Source: Arthrobacter glacialis (lineage in GTDB: Bacteria; Actinomycetota; Actinomycetes; Actinomycetales; Micrococcaceae). Taken from it: a DNA stretch of 64,000 nt. The position numbers and the translations under genes were made by a program. Location of the stretch: contig NZ_PPXC01000003.1 of the NCBI RefSeq assembly GCF_002909445.1, positions 326,277-390,276 on the forward strand, read 5' to 3'. The notes below the pieces were generated by a model, which did not search any database, was not told where the DNA came from, and saw nothing but the letters and a program-made list of their open reading frames with translations. This document shows positions 44,284 through 53,701 of the stretch, piece after piece (the first letter of the stretch is position 1; every line of letters starts with the position of its first letter).

Positions 44284-45341
44284 CGCTGGAGTTCAGGGCC
44301 GCCCTCGCCGCCCGGACCATGGACGTGTCCCTCACGGTGGGGCCCACGGAAACCGTTGCCGTGATGGGTCCCAATGGTGCGGGGAAATCCTCCGTGCTTC
44401 AGGTTCTGGCGGGGCTGCTCAAGCCCGATTCCGGCCACGCCACACTGGACGGGCGGTCCTTGTTCGAGCTCTCCCCCGGCACCACCTGGCTGCCACCGCA
44501 TGCACGCGGGCTGGGCGTTCTGGCCCAGGATCCCCTGCTGTTTCCACACCTAAGCGTCTTGGACAACGTCGCCTTTGGCCCGCGCAGCCAAGGCCTGGGC
44601 AAGGTGGCAAGCCGGGAAGCCGCCCGGCATTGGCTTGGCGAAGTGGGCGCCATGGAGCTGTCCTCCCGGCTGCCCGCCCAGCTCTCCGGCGGGCAGGCGC
44701 AACGGGTGGCCCTGGCCAGGGCACTGGCCACCGACCCCGAGCTGCTGCTGCTCGATGAGCCCATGGCGGCCCTGGATGTCAACCACGCACCGTTCCTGCG
44801 CAGCCTGCTCAAGCGCGTACTGGCCGGCCGCCGCGCGATCATCGTGACCCACAGTGTGCTGGATGCCCTTCTGCTCGCGGACCGGATAGTGGTGATGGAT
44901 GGCGGGCGCATCGTTGAATCCGGCACCACCTCTACGGTCCTGGCCCACCCCCGCAGCGCCTTTGCCGCGTCCCTGGCCGGCCTGAACGTGCTGCAGGGAA
45001 CCCTCAACGGTCCCTCGCTCCTCATGGACGACGGCGTGCTGGTCACCGGACGCCCCAGCTCCGTGCCCCCGGTACCCCCATCGGTGGGCGGGCAGGACGG
45101 CATGGCCGCGTTCCCGCCGTCGTCCGTGTCAGTGTTCCTGACCCCGCCCCACGGGAGCCCGCGTAATGTTTTTAAGGTCCGTGTGACCGAGCTGGAGCCG
45201 CACGGGGATCACATCCGGGTCAGGGCAGCTCGCTTGTCCGCCGACATTTCAGCCGCGGCCACGGCCGAGCTGGCCCTCGAGCCGGGCTCCGAGGTGTTCT
45301 TCGTGGTCAAGGCCGCAGAAGTAGTCCTGTACCCGGCCTAG
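44280..45341 (+). CDS. modC: Molybdate ABC transporter ATP-binding protein
   Basis: The 353-residue ATPase has Walker A GPNGAGKS at 30-37, the Q-loop region LGVLAQD, signature LSGGQAQR, Walker [10 protein letters not shown] and the switch His in IIVTHS. A C-terminal TOBE domain (about 280-353) can sense molybdate. It closes the mod operon. The next gene converges on it after only 10 bp, with no visible terminator. Confidence 0.94.
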   Translation: MTLEFRAALAARTMDVSLTVGPTETVAVMGPNGAGKSSVLQVLAGLLKPDSGHATLDGRSLFELSPGTTWLPPHARGLGVLAQDPLLFPHLSVLDNVAFGPRSQGLGKVASREAARHWLGEVGAMELSSRLPAQLSGGQAQRVALARALATDPELLLLDEPMAALDVNHAPFLRSLLKRVLAGRRAIIVTHSVLDALLLADRIVVMDGGRIVESGTTSTVLAHPRSAFAASLAGLNVLQGTLNGPSLLMDDGVLVTGRPSSVPPVPPSVGGQDGMAAFPPSSVSVFLTPPHGSPRNVFKVRVTELEPHGDHIRVRAARLSADISAAATAELALEPGSEVFFVVKAAEVVLYPA

Positions 45342-45351
45342 CTCTTAGCCG

Positions 45352-46449
45352 CTACACCTTCGCGATGGCTTCCTTGAGCGCCGCGAGGACGAACACCACT
45401 GAAGCGTTGTTGGCGTTGGGGCCCATCATGCCAATGCGCCACACCGAAGAGGCGAATTGGCCCACGCCGGCACCGATTTCCATGCTGAAGTTCTTCAGCA
45501 GGTAGGCGCGCACGGCGGCGGAATCAACCCCCTCGGGCACGCGGACAGTGGTCAGCGACGGCAGCCGGAAACCCTCGGCAGCGAACAGATCCAGGCCCAT
45601 TTCCTCCAGACCGTCCTGGAGCGCCAGGCCTGCTGTGGCGTGCCGGGCCCGGACGGCGTCGAGCCCCTCCCCCAGCACCCTGGCAAGGCCGGCCTGCAAG
45701 CTGGCAATCATGGGCACCGGGGCCGTGTGGTGGTACGTTCGCTGGCTGCCGCCGGCAGTCCCCACGTAGCCGCCGAGCAGGCCCAGATCCAGGTACCAGG
45801 ACTGCGGGTCCTTGACGCGTCGCTCAAATGCGGCGTCGGAAATGGTGAACGGGGACAGGCCCGGCGCCACGCCTAGGCATTTTTGCGTGCCGGCGTAGCC
45901 CACGTCGATGCCCCAGTCGTCGGCGAGCAGTTCCAGGCCCCCGATGGAGGTGACGGCGTCGGTGACGAGCAGGGCGTCGCCCTTGAGACGGCCCAGCGCG
46001 GCAATGTCGGAGCGCACGCCCGTGGATGTTTCGGCATGGACTGCGGCAATGACTTTGGGGTTTGGGTGAGCGGCGGCCACACGCTCGGGGTCGATGGGCT
46101 GGCCCCATTCGTGGTCCACCCGAACCACCTCGGCCCCGGTGCGCCGCGCCACCTCGCACATGCGCTCGCCAAAGAGCCCGTTGACAGCCACCACGGCAAC
46201 ATCCCCGGCACCCACTGTGTTCACGAATGCCGCCTCCATGCCGGCCGAACCGGTCCCGCTCAGCGGCAGGGTGCGGGCGTTGTTCGTGCCCCAGACTTGG
46301 CGCAGCCCGGCGCAGGTGTTGTCCAGCACCTCAAGGAACAACGGATCCAGGTGCCCCAGCACAGGATGGCCCAGCGCCTCAATGGCCTCCGGGTAACAAT
46401 TGCTGGGGCCGGGGCCGAACAGATGGCGGAAAGTCAGCGGGCGGGACAT
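45352..46449 (-). CDS. Class V PLP-dependent aminotransferase (alanine-glyoxylate type)
   Basis: The 365-residue enzyme has the class V fold. Residues FGPGPSN at the start, GTGSAGMEAAF, DAVTSIGGLEL and the PLP lysine in YAGTQKCLGVAPGLSPF are visible. Relatives transfer the amino group between serine or alanine and glyoxylate, or act on phosphonates; the specific pair is unknown. GAGG precedes its ATG. It is the last host gene before the genomic island and originally lay just beyond the terminator of tRNA-fMet. Confidence 0.9.
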   Translation of the reverse strand: MSRPLTFRHLFGPGPSNCYPEAIEALGHPVLGHLDPLFLEVLDNTCAGLRQVWGTNNARTLPLSGTGSAGMEAAFVNTVGAGDVAVVAVNGLFGERMCEVARRTGAEVVRVDHEWGQPIDPERVAAAHPNPKVIAAVHAETSTGVRSDIAALGRLKGDALLVTDAVTSIGGLELLADDWGIDVGYAGTQKCLGVAPGLSPFTISDAAFERRVKDPQSWYLDLGLLGGYVGTAGGSQRTYHHTAPVPMIASLQAGLARVLGEGLDAVRARHATAGLALQDGLEEMGLDLFAAEGFRLPSLTTVRVPEGVDSAAVRAYLLKNFSMEIGAGVGQFASSVWRIGMMGPNANNASVVFVLAALKEAIAKV

Positions 46450-46503
46450 GGCAACTCCTCATGGGGTGGCGGATCACTCACTCCAAGGGTACGTCCGTGG
46501 CGG

Positions 46504-46624
46504 TTTCGTGTGGCATCTCGCGGGATCCGTGTGTCCGGCCGCTGCTGATTTGCGGGCGGGTTTCTGGGCCGGGAAAACGAAAAACCCCCGGCCGTTAGGC
46601 CGAGGGTTTTCCTCATCTGGTTGC
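46504..46624 (-). repeat. Left direct repeat of the island (att site, host tRNA flank copy)
   Basis: This stretch repeats 57688-57807. Positions 46570-46624 match 57753-57807 perfectly over 55 bp; the rest matches imperfectly with one indel. The last seven bases correspond to the 3' end of tRNA-fMet. Because the tRNA body lies on the right, this copy is probably the original downstream flank of the tRNA. Confidence 0.92.
46581..46610 (-). terminator. Duplicated tRNA-fMet terminator (left copy)
   Basis: AAAACCCCCGGCC pairs with GGCCGAGGGTTTT around a TTAG-type loop; on the minus strand it ends in a T-run. It is identical to the hairpin that follows the intact tRNA at 57764-57793. Confidence 0.85.
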
Positions 46625-46649
46625 CCTTTCGAGTGCTGACTTAAAAACT

Positions 46650-47051
46650 ATGCAGCGCCTGTCGGCTGACCTCTGTAAAGTGACGGCTGACGAACTATCC
46701 CTAGATCTAGCGGAAGATGGCGCTACAGCGTCACCTCGGCAGCATCTACTGAACGCTGACGAGGAAACACAGGTTGTCGCCATGTACCTGGCCGGCGTCA
46801 CCGCCAAGGATGTGGCGGCAAAATTTGGTGTCCACAGACTGACTGTCAGCCGGGCGGCGCGACGGGCTGGCGGCCGGGTTGGACGTGAACCATTGACGGA
46901 ACGAGAAGTTGAAAAGGCTGCGACCTCATATACGTCAGGTATGTCTATCGCGGCCGTTGCCAAGGAACTGTCACTCCCCCGCGAAAGCATCCGGCGGCAG
47001 CTCATCGTGGCTAGCGTCGAGATGCGGGCTAAAGATCGGACCCGTGAATAG
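46650..47051 (+). CDS. Small protein with two Hin-type helix-turn-helix motifs
   Basis: The 133-residue protein contains two helix-turn-helix segments: MYLAGVTAKDVAAKFGVHR at about 48-66 and SYTSGMSIAAVAKELSLPR at about 92-110. Both recall the DNA-binding tail of Hin/resolvase recombinases. No catalytic serine domain is present. It lies directly inside the left repeat, where recombination genes often sit, so it may be a recombinase remnant, an accessory DNA-binding factor or a regulator. There is no clear ribosome binding site before the ATG. Function not established. Confidence 0.6.
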   Translation: MQRLSADLCKVTADELSLDLAEDGATASPRQHLLNADEETQVVAMYLAGVTAKDVAAKFGVHRLTVSRAARRAGGRVGREPLTEREVEKAATSYTSGMSIAAVAKELSLPRESIRRQLIVASVEMRAKDRTRE

Positions 47052-47065
47052 TCGAGTGCCCGCCC

Positions 47066-47554
47066 CTAGTACTGCTCTGACTTGTCTTTGGCTTCGTTTC
47101 TTTCCCTCACGATCCGGTCGGCCATTTCGAAGTAAATCCGGCTGAACTTGTCGCAGTCGATGTGGGGATTGGCTACGACCCTGGTGCGCACGTTGGAGGC
47201 ATCACCCCGGCGCCTTTGTGCGCGAGTCACCTCTACTGGAGCCATAGCAGCAAGGCGTTGCTGGATATCGATCTGTTCCAGGAGCTCGGCGTACGCCTTG
47301 CCTGCCCGATTGGGTTGGGACAAGTCGTAGATCGGGACGGCCTGGAATTGTTGGCGCAATTCCAGATCCGACAGATTGTCAGCGCTGAGGCAGTAGTTGT
47401 GAATCTCCCATTGCTTGATGGCGCTGATGCAGGAGAGCAGTAACTTCTTCTCAGTCCAAATTTCATACAGCTGATGGTGGCGGGAGCAGTATGTATCGAC
47501 GGCGTCGCGTGGCATGCATTGGTACTCGGCTTTCTGGCCGTAGCATGACACCAA
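47066..47554 (-). CDS. Cysteine-rich hypothetical protein
   Basis: I do not recognise this 162-residue protein. The N-terminal third has Cys and His in a zinc-finger-like spacing (CYGQKAEYQC, then TYCSRHH). The middle is helical and the C-terminus is rich in Arg, Asp and Glu. No signal peptide is seen. It is divergent from the HEPN gene, sharing only 113 bp, so the two may be linked in function. The start is uncertain: TTG 47554, GTG 47551 or ATG 47515 are possible. Confidence 0.5.
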   Translation of the reverse strand: MVSCYGQKAEYQCMPRDAVDTYCSRHHQLYEIWTEKKLLLSCISAIKQWEIHNYCLSADNLSDLELRQQFQAVPIYDLSQPNRAGKAYAELLEQIDIQQRLAAMAPVEVTRAQRRRGDASNVRTRVVANPHIDCDKFSRIYFEMADRIVRERNEAKDKSEQY

Positions 47555-47667
47555 CGATTGAATCTTACGAGCATGAACACGTCCACCAGATACCGTCAGC
47601 AGTTAACAGAATAATCGCAGTGTGCCATACTACGGACAGCATTCGGCAGCGAGTGATGAGGAATTTT

Positions 47668-49278
47668 ATGCAACCAAGCCACCAAACCCTAGTCTCTTCA
47701 TACGGTGAACCGTTTCTGCGGTACGTTCTTGCCATTTCAGAAAATGTGAGTCTCTCAGATGGCCTTAACGCCACCGCTCCGGAGTTACAGGTCCTTCTGA
47801 CGGATATCGGAACTCCTGGACCTAACGAGGGCGGCGATGGCAACCATATCCAAGCATCATTCAATACCGCGACTCGCTTTTCGCAGTATCTGCCGGAACA
47901 GAAAATGGGCTTTGCGAATCAGATACGCACACTATGCGGCGGTTCCCTTGGCGATGTGCCATCGAGCACTGATCCGGTCCTTCAGTCACTACGCGCGATT
48001 GCTCACGACATGTGGCCGACGTACCTGCTCCCTCCACCGGCCGAGGGGCCAAGGACGTTTTGGATGTCAAGCGGACCGGTCGGCATCTACCAACATCCCG
48101 AATTGGCTACCCTCCACCGTAACTTTGCCAACGACGAAACGCTAAGGCCGCTCTTCCCGAGCCTTACCGTGCCCGAAGACGCAGCCGACTGGACAAAGTG
48201 GATAGACGTCCAGGCTGTATGGACTCTCAACGCTGGAAGTGGCGGGTCGCATCAGATGATGGGAGTGTTCGGCAGCCTCCTGCTCGATGCAGTACTCCGG
48301 ACTCGATTGTCTGACGGCGAACTGACCCATGATGGCTTGATGCGTGAGCTGGCCGTGTCCCTCAACGCCTTTCGCAAGCTAGCCACCAAGAAGCCTGTTC
48401 ACGTTCCGGCGATCGTTGGTCTGAGCGGTGTTCAACTTGAAGATGGCCAGCAAATCGAGCTCGCTTCAGGCATCATCCGCAAGATCTCCGATCTCGAGCG
48501 TGATCTACTACTGAACAGCAGCAACTTAGTTACCACCGTCTTCGAGACAACATTTCCATTGCAGATCCTTGATATATCAAACTTCGACCCCACCGATGAC
48601 AAGTGGCACAAGACGTACCAAAAGTACGGACCCCGCTTTGAAGAATCGCATCGAGCCTTTCAACATAGTCTCGATCAAGTGCGACTAGCTATCCTTCTCT
48701 GCTCTGAGGGGGAGGAGTATCTTGGGTCCGTCGAAGTGTCCCGGTTTATTTTTAATCCAACACAACCGGGCGGATCTGCAACGTGGACTATGGACCAGCG
48801 CCAGCCGGCCAGTTACATTATCCCGCAAACAAAGTTCGACGAGATCAAAGAATGGCATAGCCTAATTGGTACCAAACACCCTGACTCGCTAAATATCGCA
48901 ATGAAACGGCTATTAAGCGCTGCCTCTCAACGTGCAGATTCCAACGACGCCTTCATCGATGCGCTCATTGTCTGGGAAAATGCCTTCGGCACCACGACTG
49001 AGACAGCGTTCAGAGTAACTGGTGCCTTGGCTAAACTCTTGGAGCCCGATGACATGGAGAAGCGCCTCGAGTTACAGAAAGAACTAGCGAATCTGTACGG
49101 CATCCGGAGCAGACTCGTCCACGGCGCAAAGGAACCCGCTGCTAGCAAATCCTGGGAATACCGTCAACGAACGATCAGCATTGCCATCGACTGCCTGCGC
49201 AGGCTCTATAGAGAACGTCCAGATCTGCTCTCTATCAGCTCCGAGGATCGCAGCAAACGACTTCTACTCGAGCACTGA
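47668..49278 (+). CDS. ApeA-like HEPN-domain protein, putative anti-phage effector
   Basis: The 536-residue protein has a large N-terminal region without a recognised fold and a C-terminal ApeA-type HEPN domain at about 390-500. The catalytic R-x4-H motif is R480 to H485 in RSRLVHG. The preceding helix shows DALIVWENAFG and KRLELQKELANLYGI. HEPN proteins of this type are RNases or RNA-cleaving effectors that stop growth of infected cells, and single-gene ApeA gives phage defence in other bacteria. ATG 47668 follows GAGGAA; upstream in-frame ATGs exist. It is placed in the defence island next to Hachiman. Confidence 0.75.
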   Translation: MQPSHQTLVSSYGEPFLRYVLAISENVSLSDGLNATAPELQVLLTDIGTPGPNEGGDGNHIQASFNTATRFSQYLPEQKMGFANQIRTLCGGSLGDVPSSTDPVLQSLRAIAHDMWPTYLLPPPAEGPRTFWMSSGPVGIYQHPELATLHRNFANDETLRPLFPSLTVPEDAADWTKWIDVQAVWTLNAGSGGSHQMMGVFGSLLLDAVLRTRLSDGELTHDGLMRELAVSLNAFRKLATKKPVHVPAIVGLSGVQLEDGQQIELASGIIRKISDLERDLLLNSSNLVTTVFETTFPLQILDISNFDPTDDKWHKTYQKYGPRFEESHRAFQHSLDQVRLAILLCSEGEEYLGSVEVSRFIFNPTQPGGSATWTMDQRQPASYIIPQTKFDEIKEWHSLIGTKHPDSLNIAMKRLLSAASQRADSNDAFIDALIVWENAFGTTTETAFRVTGALAKLLEPDDMEKRLELQKELANLYGIRSRLVHGAKEPAASKSWEYRQRTISIAIDCLRRLYRERPDLLSISSEDRSKRLLLEH

Positions 49279-49397
49279 CGGGTATTCGCACCAGTGACAC
49301 CGATACGTCATTACGAGGATCAGCTGAACAGACCCCATTGTAGTTTCCACCTCGGAAAATATACCTGTGAGGTCATACAAGGGTGTGCTAAAACTGG

Positions 49398-51530
49398 TTA
49401 CAAGTCTGACAAGGCGTTGTCCATGAGCCGACGCTCAAAATCCGTTAGGACGGCCACTTTACGTTGATCCAGATTCTTGAAGTAGTGCAGCAGGCCATCA
49501 AGGTTCTTAAACGCAGGTAATCCTGCCACAAGCTTCTTCGTTACCTTGGAAGGAATTCCATATTCTTCAGCAGTCAAAGCTAGCGGGGGCAGGAAACCAT
49601 GCCCCATTCTGGAAGCGAATGCCTCATAGCTGCCAGGTTGGATTCCTCTCGAGGTAAGGACCTCTTTTGCGATCCTGTCAACAGCACGAATCAGGGCCGG
49701 GAGGTTATGTTCGATCCAGAAACGAATAAAATCAAAAGTCTCCTCAATCTTCTTGTCGTAAGCCCTTTGACCATCGGGTTCACCAGCCAGAACGGCGATG
49801 AGATCTTTAGTGTCACCGTCCACTCCAGCCATTCGCTGCGTGAATAATGTCAATTGCTTTGCCGAAGTCACACCGTGGGATTGCAGTCCAAGGGGAGGAA
49901 TGAATTCCCAGACGAGATTGACCACTGCTAGTAGTTCAGGATATTTTGGAGCAGCACTATTCCATAGTAATTTCCCGAGGCTGGTAACCGAAGCAGTAGC
50001 TAGATACTTGGCCAGCTCAATCTGCGCATGTGGGTCTACTCCCTGATTGAGCTTCATAGTATTTTCGCTGAGAAAAGACTGACTCAGTACCTCACGGAGT
50101 CTTTCTTTCGCTCTCTCGGTTCGATCAATGTCATCTATAGATAGCAGCAGGCCGTCAGAGGCAGAATCACTTTGGCTGAGCCCCGGAATGTCAATGCTTG
50201 GGAGTTCGAATAATGGCGGAGCGTTAAAAAGATAAATCTTTCCAATGAAATGTTTCAACATCCTCCCCCCTCGCCCGCGAATATTGGCAAATGTGAAGTA
50301 GTCATAAGCCTTCTTCGCAATATTCTTGTCCAGAATTATGATTCCCTTGGCCTGCGTGTTTACACCCTCGATAAGGGTGCTCGTGCAAACCAATACACCC
50401 AAACTACCTTCTTCGAAACCTCTCACAAGCAATGGTCCAAGCCACCGCGGTAGTTTCCCATGATGAGGTCCAAATCCTAGACGGAGGGACTTAGGCAGAC
50501 TCCATTGATCACTAAAATTATCTTCAAGCCAATCTGCCGCATCAGGCATCCCGGCTCCGTAACCCCCGTCAGGCGCGTCTTCACGAAGCCATTCAGACAC
50601 CTCTCGAGCTCGGTGGGGGCTCTTGCAGTAAATGAGGGTAGGGCCGTCAATCTCCTTCAGAATTCGCTGAATTTCCGCCCTTCGCTCCTCATTGGAACGA
50701 GGATTAATCCGATACGTGTCCGCGGCAACCGTCGAGTAGTCGGTTACTATCAGAGCAGCCCTCAAGTCTTGCGGCAAGAAGGCCGAAAGCTCTTGAATCG
50801 TCGGAGCGGCAAAATAATACTGAGCGCCTGTCTTCATTAAGCGATATATCGCCTGATTGAGCAGGTCAGCCCGAACCGACTGGTCATTTGATTTATAAAA
50901 CTCATCGACGAAGAACAGATCGGGATTTGGCGCGTCCTCCAATGCAAGAAAACGTTCCTGGGTCAGAACAAAGAGATTTCGTTCCCCATGTGCTTGACCC
51001 GGATGGGTGATGATTTTGAAGTCATGGAATTTCTGAGACAATCGGCGACGAATCTCATCGATTAGAGCAATGGTTGGTACTATAATCACTACATTCTTGT
51101 AGTTGCCGGAGGCTATTAGCGCATCAATGATGAGCGTTTTACCAAAACTTGTTGGCGCAGAAAGAATAACATTCTCTCCGCTCATCAGCTTCCTATAGAC
51201 TTCCGCCTGAACCCTGTGAAACACGACATTTTCCAGACCTTCTGGTCTATGCATCTCTAGGGCAATTAGATCTGGCAAAGAAAGTAAGTCTGAATCAATA
51301 CTGTCGATGTATGGGAAAAGGCCCTGGTCTCGAGCTAATGACATGAGAAGTGGCAGCTCCGCATGGAATTCAACATGCCTATCAAGTGCCCGGATCACAA
51401 GATCTTGAATTTCGGGAATATTGCCGTGAATCGATTTTAGGGAAGCAATATCCGCCAAAATTGAAAATTCATTCCCCATTAGATTGGGGGTGGCTAGGGC
51501 GGTCTTCAGAACTTCGATGCTAACTGCCAT
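49398..51530 (-). CDS. hamB: Hachiman helicase HamB
   Basis: The 710-residue protein is a superfamily II helicase. Walker A is APTSFGKT at 125-132, the Walker B/DEAH position reads DEFY at 209-212, and motif VI is NIRGRGGRM with R420 and R423. The C-terminal ~250 residues are helicase-accessory and unassigned. In Hachiman, HamB surveys damaged DNA and restrains the HamA nuclease. It starts inside the end of hamA (25-bp overlap), with AAAGG eight bases before its ATG. The G+C content is clearly lower than in host genes. The HEPN gene converges on it 119 bp away. Confidence 0.85.
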   Translation of the reverse strand: MAVSIEVLKTALATPNLMGNEFSILADIASLKSIHGNIPEIQDLVIRALDRHVEFHAELPLLMSLARDQGLFPYIDSIDSDLLSLPDLIALEMHRPEGLENVVFHRVQAEVYRKLMSGENVILSAPTSFGKTLIIDALIASGNYKNVVIIVPTIALIDEIRRRLSQKFHDFKIITHPGQAHGERNLFVLTQERFLALEDAPNPDLFFVDEFYKSNDQSVRADLLNQAIYRLMKTGAQYYFAAPTIQELSAFLPQDLRAALIVTDYSTVAADTYRINPRSNEERRAEIQRILKEIDGPTLIYCKSPHRAREVSEWLREDAPDGGYGAGMPDAADWLEDNFSDQWSLPKSLRLGFGPHHGKLPRWLGPLLVRGFEEGSLGVLVCTSTLIEGVNTQAKGIIILDKNIAKKAYDYFTFANIRGRGGRMLKHFIGKIYLFNAPPLFELPSIDIPGLSQSDSASDGLLLSIDDIDRTERAKERLREVLSQSFLSENTMKLNQGVDPHAQIELAKYLATASVTSLGKLLWNSAAPKYPELLAVVNLVWEFIPPLGLQSHGVTSAKQLTLFTQRMAGVDGDTKDLIAVLAGEPDGQRAYDKKIEETFDFIRFWIEHNLPALIRAVDRIAKEVLTSRGIQPGSYEAFASRMGHGFLPPLALTAEEYGIPSKVTKKLVAGLPAFKNLDGLLHYFKNLDQRKVAVLTDFERRLMDNALSDL

Positions 51531-52411
51531 GCTTTCAACCTTTCATCGAAGGCGGAAACAAGTTCTCTCTTCGTCGCCATCGGAAGCAAGATTAGGCAAA
51601 TTCTGACTTCTCGCGGAAGTGTTTGACCTTCTAATTTAATCTTGAATTTACTCCACTCACTTTCAAGATTATCTCTAATTTCTGCGATGTAATCCGATGA
51701 TGAGATATCGTGACCAGCCGTAATTTCACTATCAAAGGTAATAAATACTGGAATAACAACACTTGCAAAAACCGCATCGAGCGATACTTCTCTTGCTAGG
51801 AGTGCCTTGATCTGCGTGGAATGACTCCATGCCGGCGATACCTTGTCGGATATGGCGGCAAATTCGGTGCGGAGGTAGTCCGTATCTAAATGATCATTCA
51901 ATTCAGCTATGACAGCTCTTACAGCATCATAGCTATCGACGTAAAACTTTGATTCTCCGAGCCACAGCTCAAGATCTGATTCATTTTCGTCTACTACTTT
52001 TCGCTCAACAATATGAACTGCATCAAATCCGTTGACTGTCATATTTGGAGCGTCTTTGAAATAGATACGCGTAATAGCCTGTTCGCTGTTCAGATGCTTA
52101 CGCAGGATGATGTGAAGTAGAAGTTCTCCAATTTCACCTCGGCTATCTTTTTTGGCGCTAGTGTAGATTCTTGATAATGTCTTGGAGATCAGTGACATAG
52201 CATTGCTCGAAGTGAAACTGGATTTTTCCTCATAGGTTAGTACCCAATCGGCGGCCCATTCCATCAGGTCTCGTGACAGAGCGTCATATCGCCATTTTTT
52301 ATCTTCATGCCCGGCGCATACACCTAGTAGAGATATTTTATCCTCAACGTTGTGCACGACTACATTCAGAACTGAGCCCGGTGTGTCATCCGACATTTCC
52401 CCATCTTTCAC
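51506..52411 (-). CDS. hamA: Hachiman effector nuclease HamA (DUF1837)
   Basis: The 301-residue protein matches the DUF1837/HamA family. Signature features are RGEIGELLLH at 91-100, NGFDAVHI around D130, and LWLGESKFY with the E153-x-K155 pair typical of PD-(D/E)xK-like nucleases. When HamB senses phage-related DNA damage, HamA degrades DNA and the cell dies or stops. Start is GTG 52411, or ATG 52396 with AGGTG eleven bases upstream. It is strongly A+T-rich compared with the chromosome. Together with hamB it is a complete two-gene Hachiman system. Confidence 0.85.
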   Translation of the reverse strand: MKDGEMSDDTPGSVLNVVVHNVEDKISLLGVCAGHEDKKWRYDALSRDLMEWAADWVLTYEEKSSFTSSNAMSLISKTLSRIYTSAKKDSRGEIGELLLHIILRKHLNSEQAITRIYFKDAPNMTVNGFDAVHIVERKVVDENESDLELWLGESKFYVDSYDAVRAVIAELNDHLDTDYLRTEFAAISDKVSPAWSHSTQIKALLAREVSLDAVFASVVIPVFITFDSEITAGHDISSSDYIAEIRDNLESEWSKFKIKLEGQTLPREVRICLILLPMATKRELVSAFDERLKAWQLASKF

Positions 52412-52723
52412 CTAGTCATCTCCATGCCAGGATTTTTGCCATCCCGATCAGCCGAGTCGCGGTATCGAAACATGCTCATCAACTCGTCGATGATCCGAAA
52501 TCTACAGCTTCCATCGACGACTGCGGTCACGCAACGCAGGCAGCACAATAAACGTTATGAATCCGTCACTAGCCATCTCTATGCCCTTGAATTGCCTTGA
52601 TTTCGAGAGCGTCGTTCGAACCAGTATCCCGTGAAAAGAGTGTTGCAAAAAAATTTGGGGCACAGTTACCGGCCGCTACCATCTGGGACATAGAGTTAGG
52701 CCATGTTGCCCTTTTCCTTGGAT
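52412..52723. other. Intergenic region upstream of hamA
   Basis: This 312-bp stretch must hold the hamA promoter on the minus strand. Part of it may be decayed coding sequence from the gene at 52724-53599, whose expected C-terminal end seems missing. I see no clear gene or repeat. Confidence 0.5.
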
Positions 52724-53599
52724 TCAAATGCAGAGCCCATCGACCCAAGCCTCGCTGAAGTATTCGATGGGTTTCGGCAAGAGGATCCGAATGGATCGCG
52801 TATGGCACACGTCTTTGGTCGGCACGTGCTTCGTCCGGGTTTGGTGTTGGAGGATATCGATGCCGACTGGCCAGCCGCCAGCATCCAGATAGATGAGCAC
52901 CTTCTCCCGTTGATAGCTCGGTACATATCCGGTCGTGACTTGAGTCTTGCGACCGGTGACGGTGAAGCCGCGGGCTTCCGCTCCTCGGGCAAGGTCGCTC
53001 AGTAAGGTCAGCGCCCGGGCTTGGTGGTCTTTTGTTATGTGGGCCAAGACCTTGGCATCGCGGAGCGGCCTGACAGCACTGTGGATATGATGCCGCACCT
53101 GCTGCGTAGCAGTCGATGCGACGACGTTTCCAACTGGGCCGTCGGCATCCGTTGGTGCAATCTCAGGTGATGCTCGCTCGGTGTCAGCCGACGGTTTTCG
53201 GCGAGTCTTTATGGTGCTTTGTGACGATGCGGACGCAGTCTGTCTTGGCAGGCTCTCGGGCTGCCGGGCCTTTGAATCTTTCCCGCTATTTATCGAGCCT
53301 CTTGCCCGCTCGGGGCCACTACGCCCGGGGAACAGTTGTTCATAGCGAGCGACAACGGCTGGATCGAAGGTGCCATTGGCCAGGTAATGTAGGCCGCCTG
53401 GCAACATCTCTGCGAACCAACGGCCCTGCTGACGCTTGGTGACAATTAGGTCGCGGTTGGCCAGGGCACGGGCTGCCAGCTTATGAGCATCGCCGCTCCA
53501 AGCATCCTCTGGGCACCCGTCGGCCACCCATTGAAGGACTTCACGTTGCTGCTGATTCAAGGGTTCATATTTTCCAGACACCCTGTCATTCAATGGCAA
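52724..53599 (-). CDS. Hypothetical protein, possibly truncated at the C-terminus
   Basis: The 291-residue protein has an N-terminal winged-helix-like region (about 12-70) with LNQQQREVLQWVADGCPEDA and ALANRDLIVTKRQQGRWFAEM. A disordered linker and a C-terminal domain with GYVPSYQREK and WPVGIDI follow. The layout recalls a common actinobacterial mobile-element family of unknown role. It ends at PIEYFSEAWVDGLCI, where relatives seem to continue; the next ~200 bases are non-coding in this frame, so a frameshift or truncation is possible. Start TTG 53599 or GTG 53581 is uncertain. No function assigned. Confidence 0.55.
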   Translation of the reverse strand: MPLNDRVSGKYEPLNQQQREVLQWVADGCPEDAWSGDAHKLAARALANRDLIVTKRQQGRWFAEMLPGGLHYLANGTFDPAVVARYEQLFPGRSGPERARGSINSGKDSKARQPESLPRQTASASSQSTIKTRRKPSADTERASPEIAPTDADGPVGNVVASTATQQVRHHIHSAVRPLRDAKVLAHITKDHQARALTLLSDLARGAEARGFTVTGRKTQVTTGYVPSYQREKVLIYLDAGGWPVGIDILQHQTRTKHVPTKDVCHTRSIRILLPKPIEYFSEAWVDGLCI

Positions 53600-53701
53600 A
53601 TCTCGCCATATCGCTACTACCGGCTCAGTTTGTCAGTGGCTCCTGCTAGCTTGTGGATTGACGGACGACTCGCGTCCGCCAACGGCATAGGAGGCAACAC
53701 C

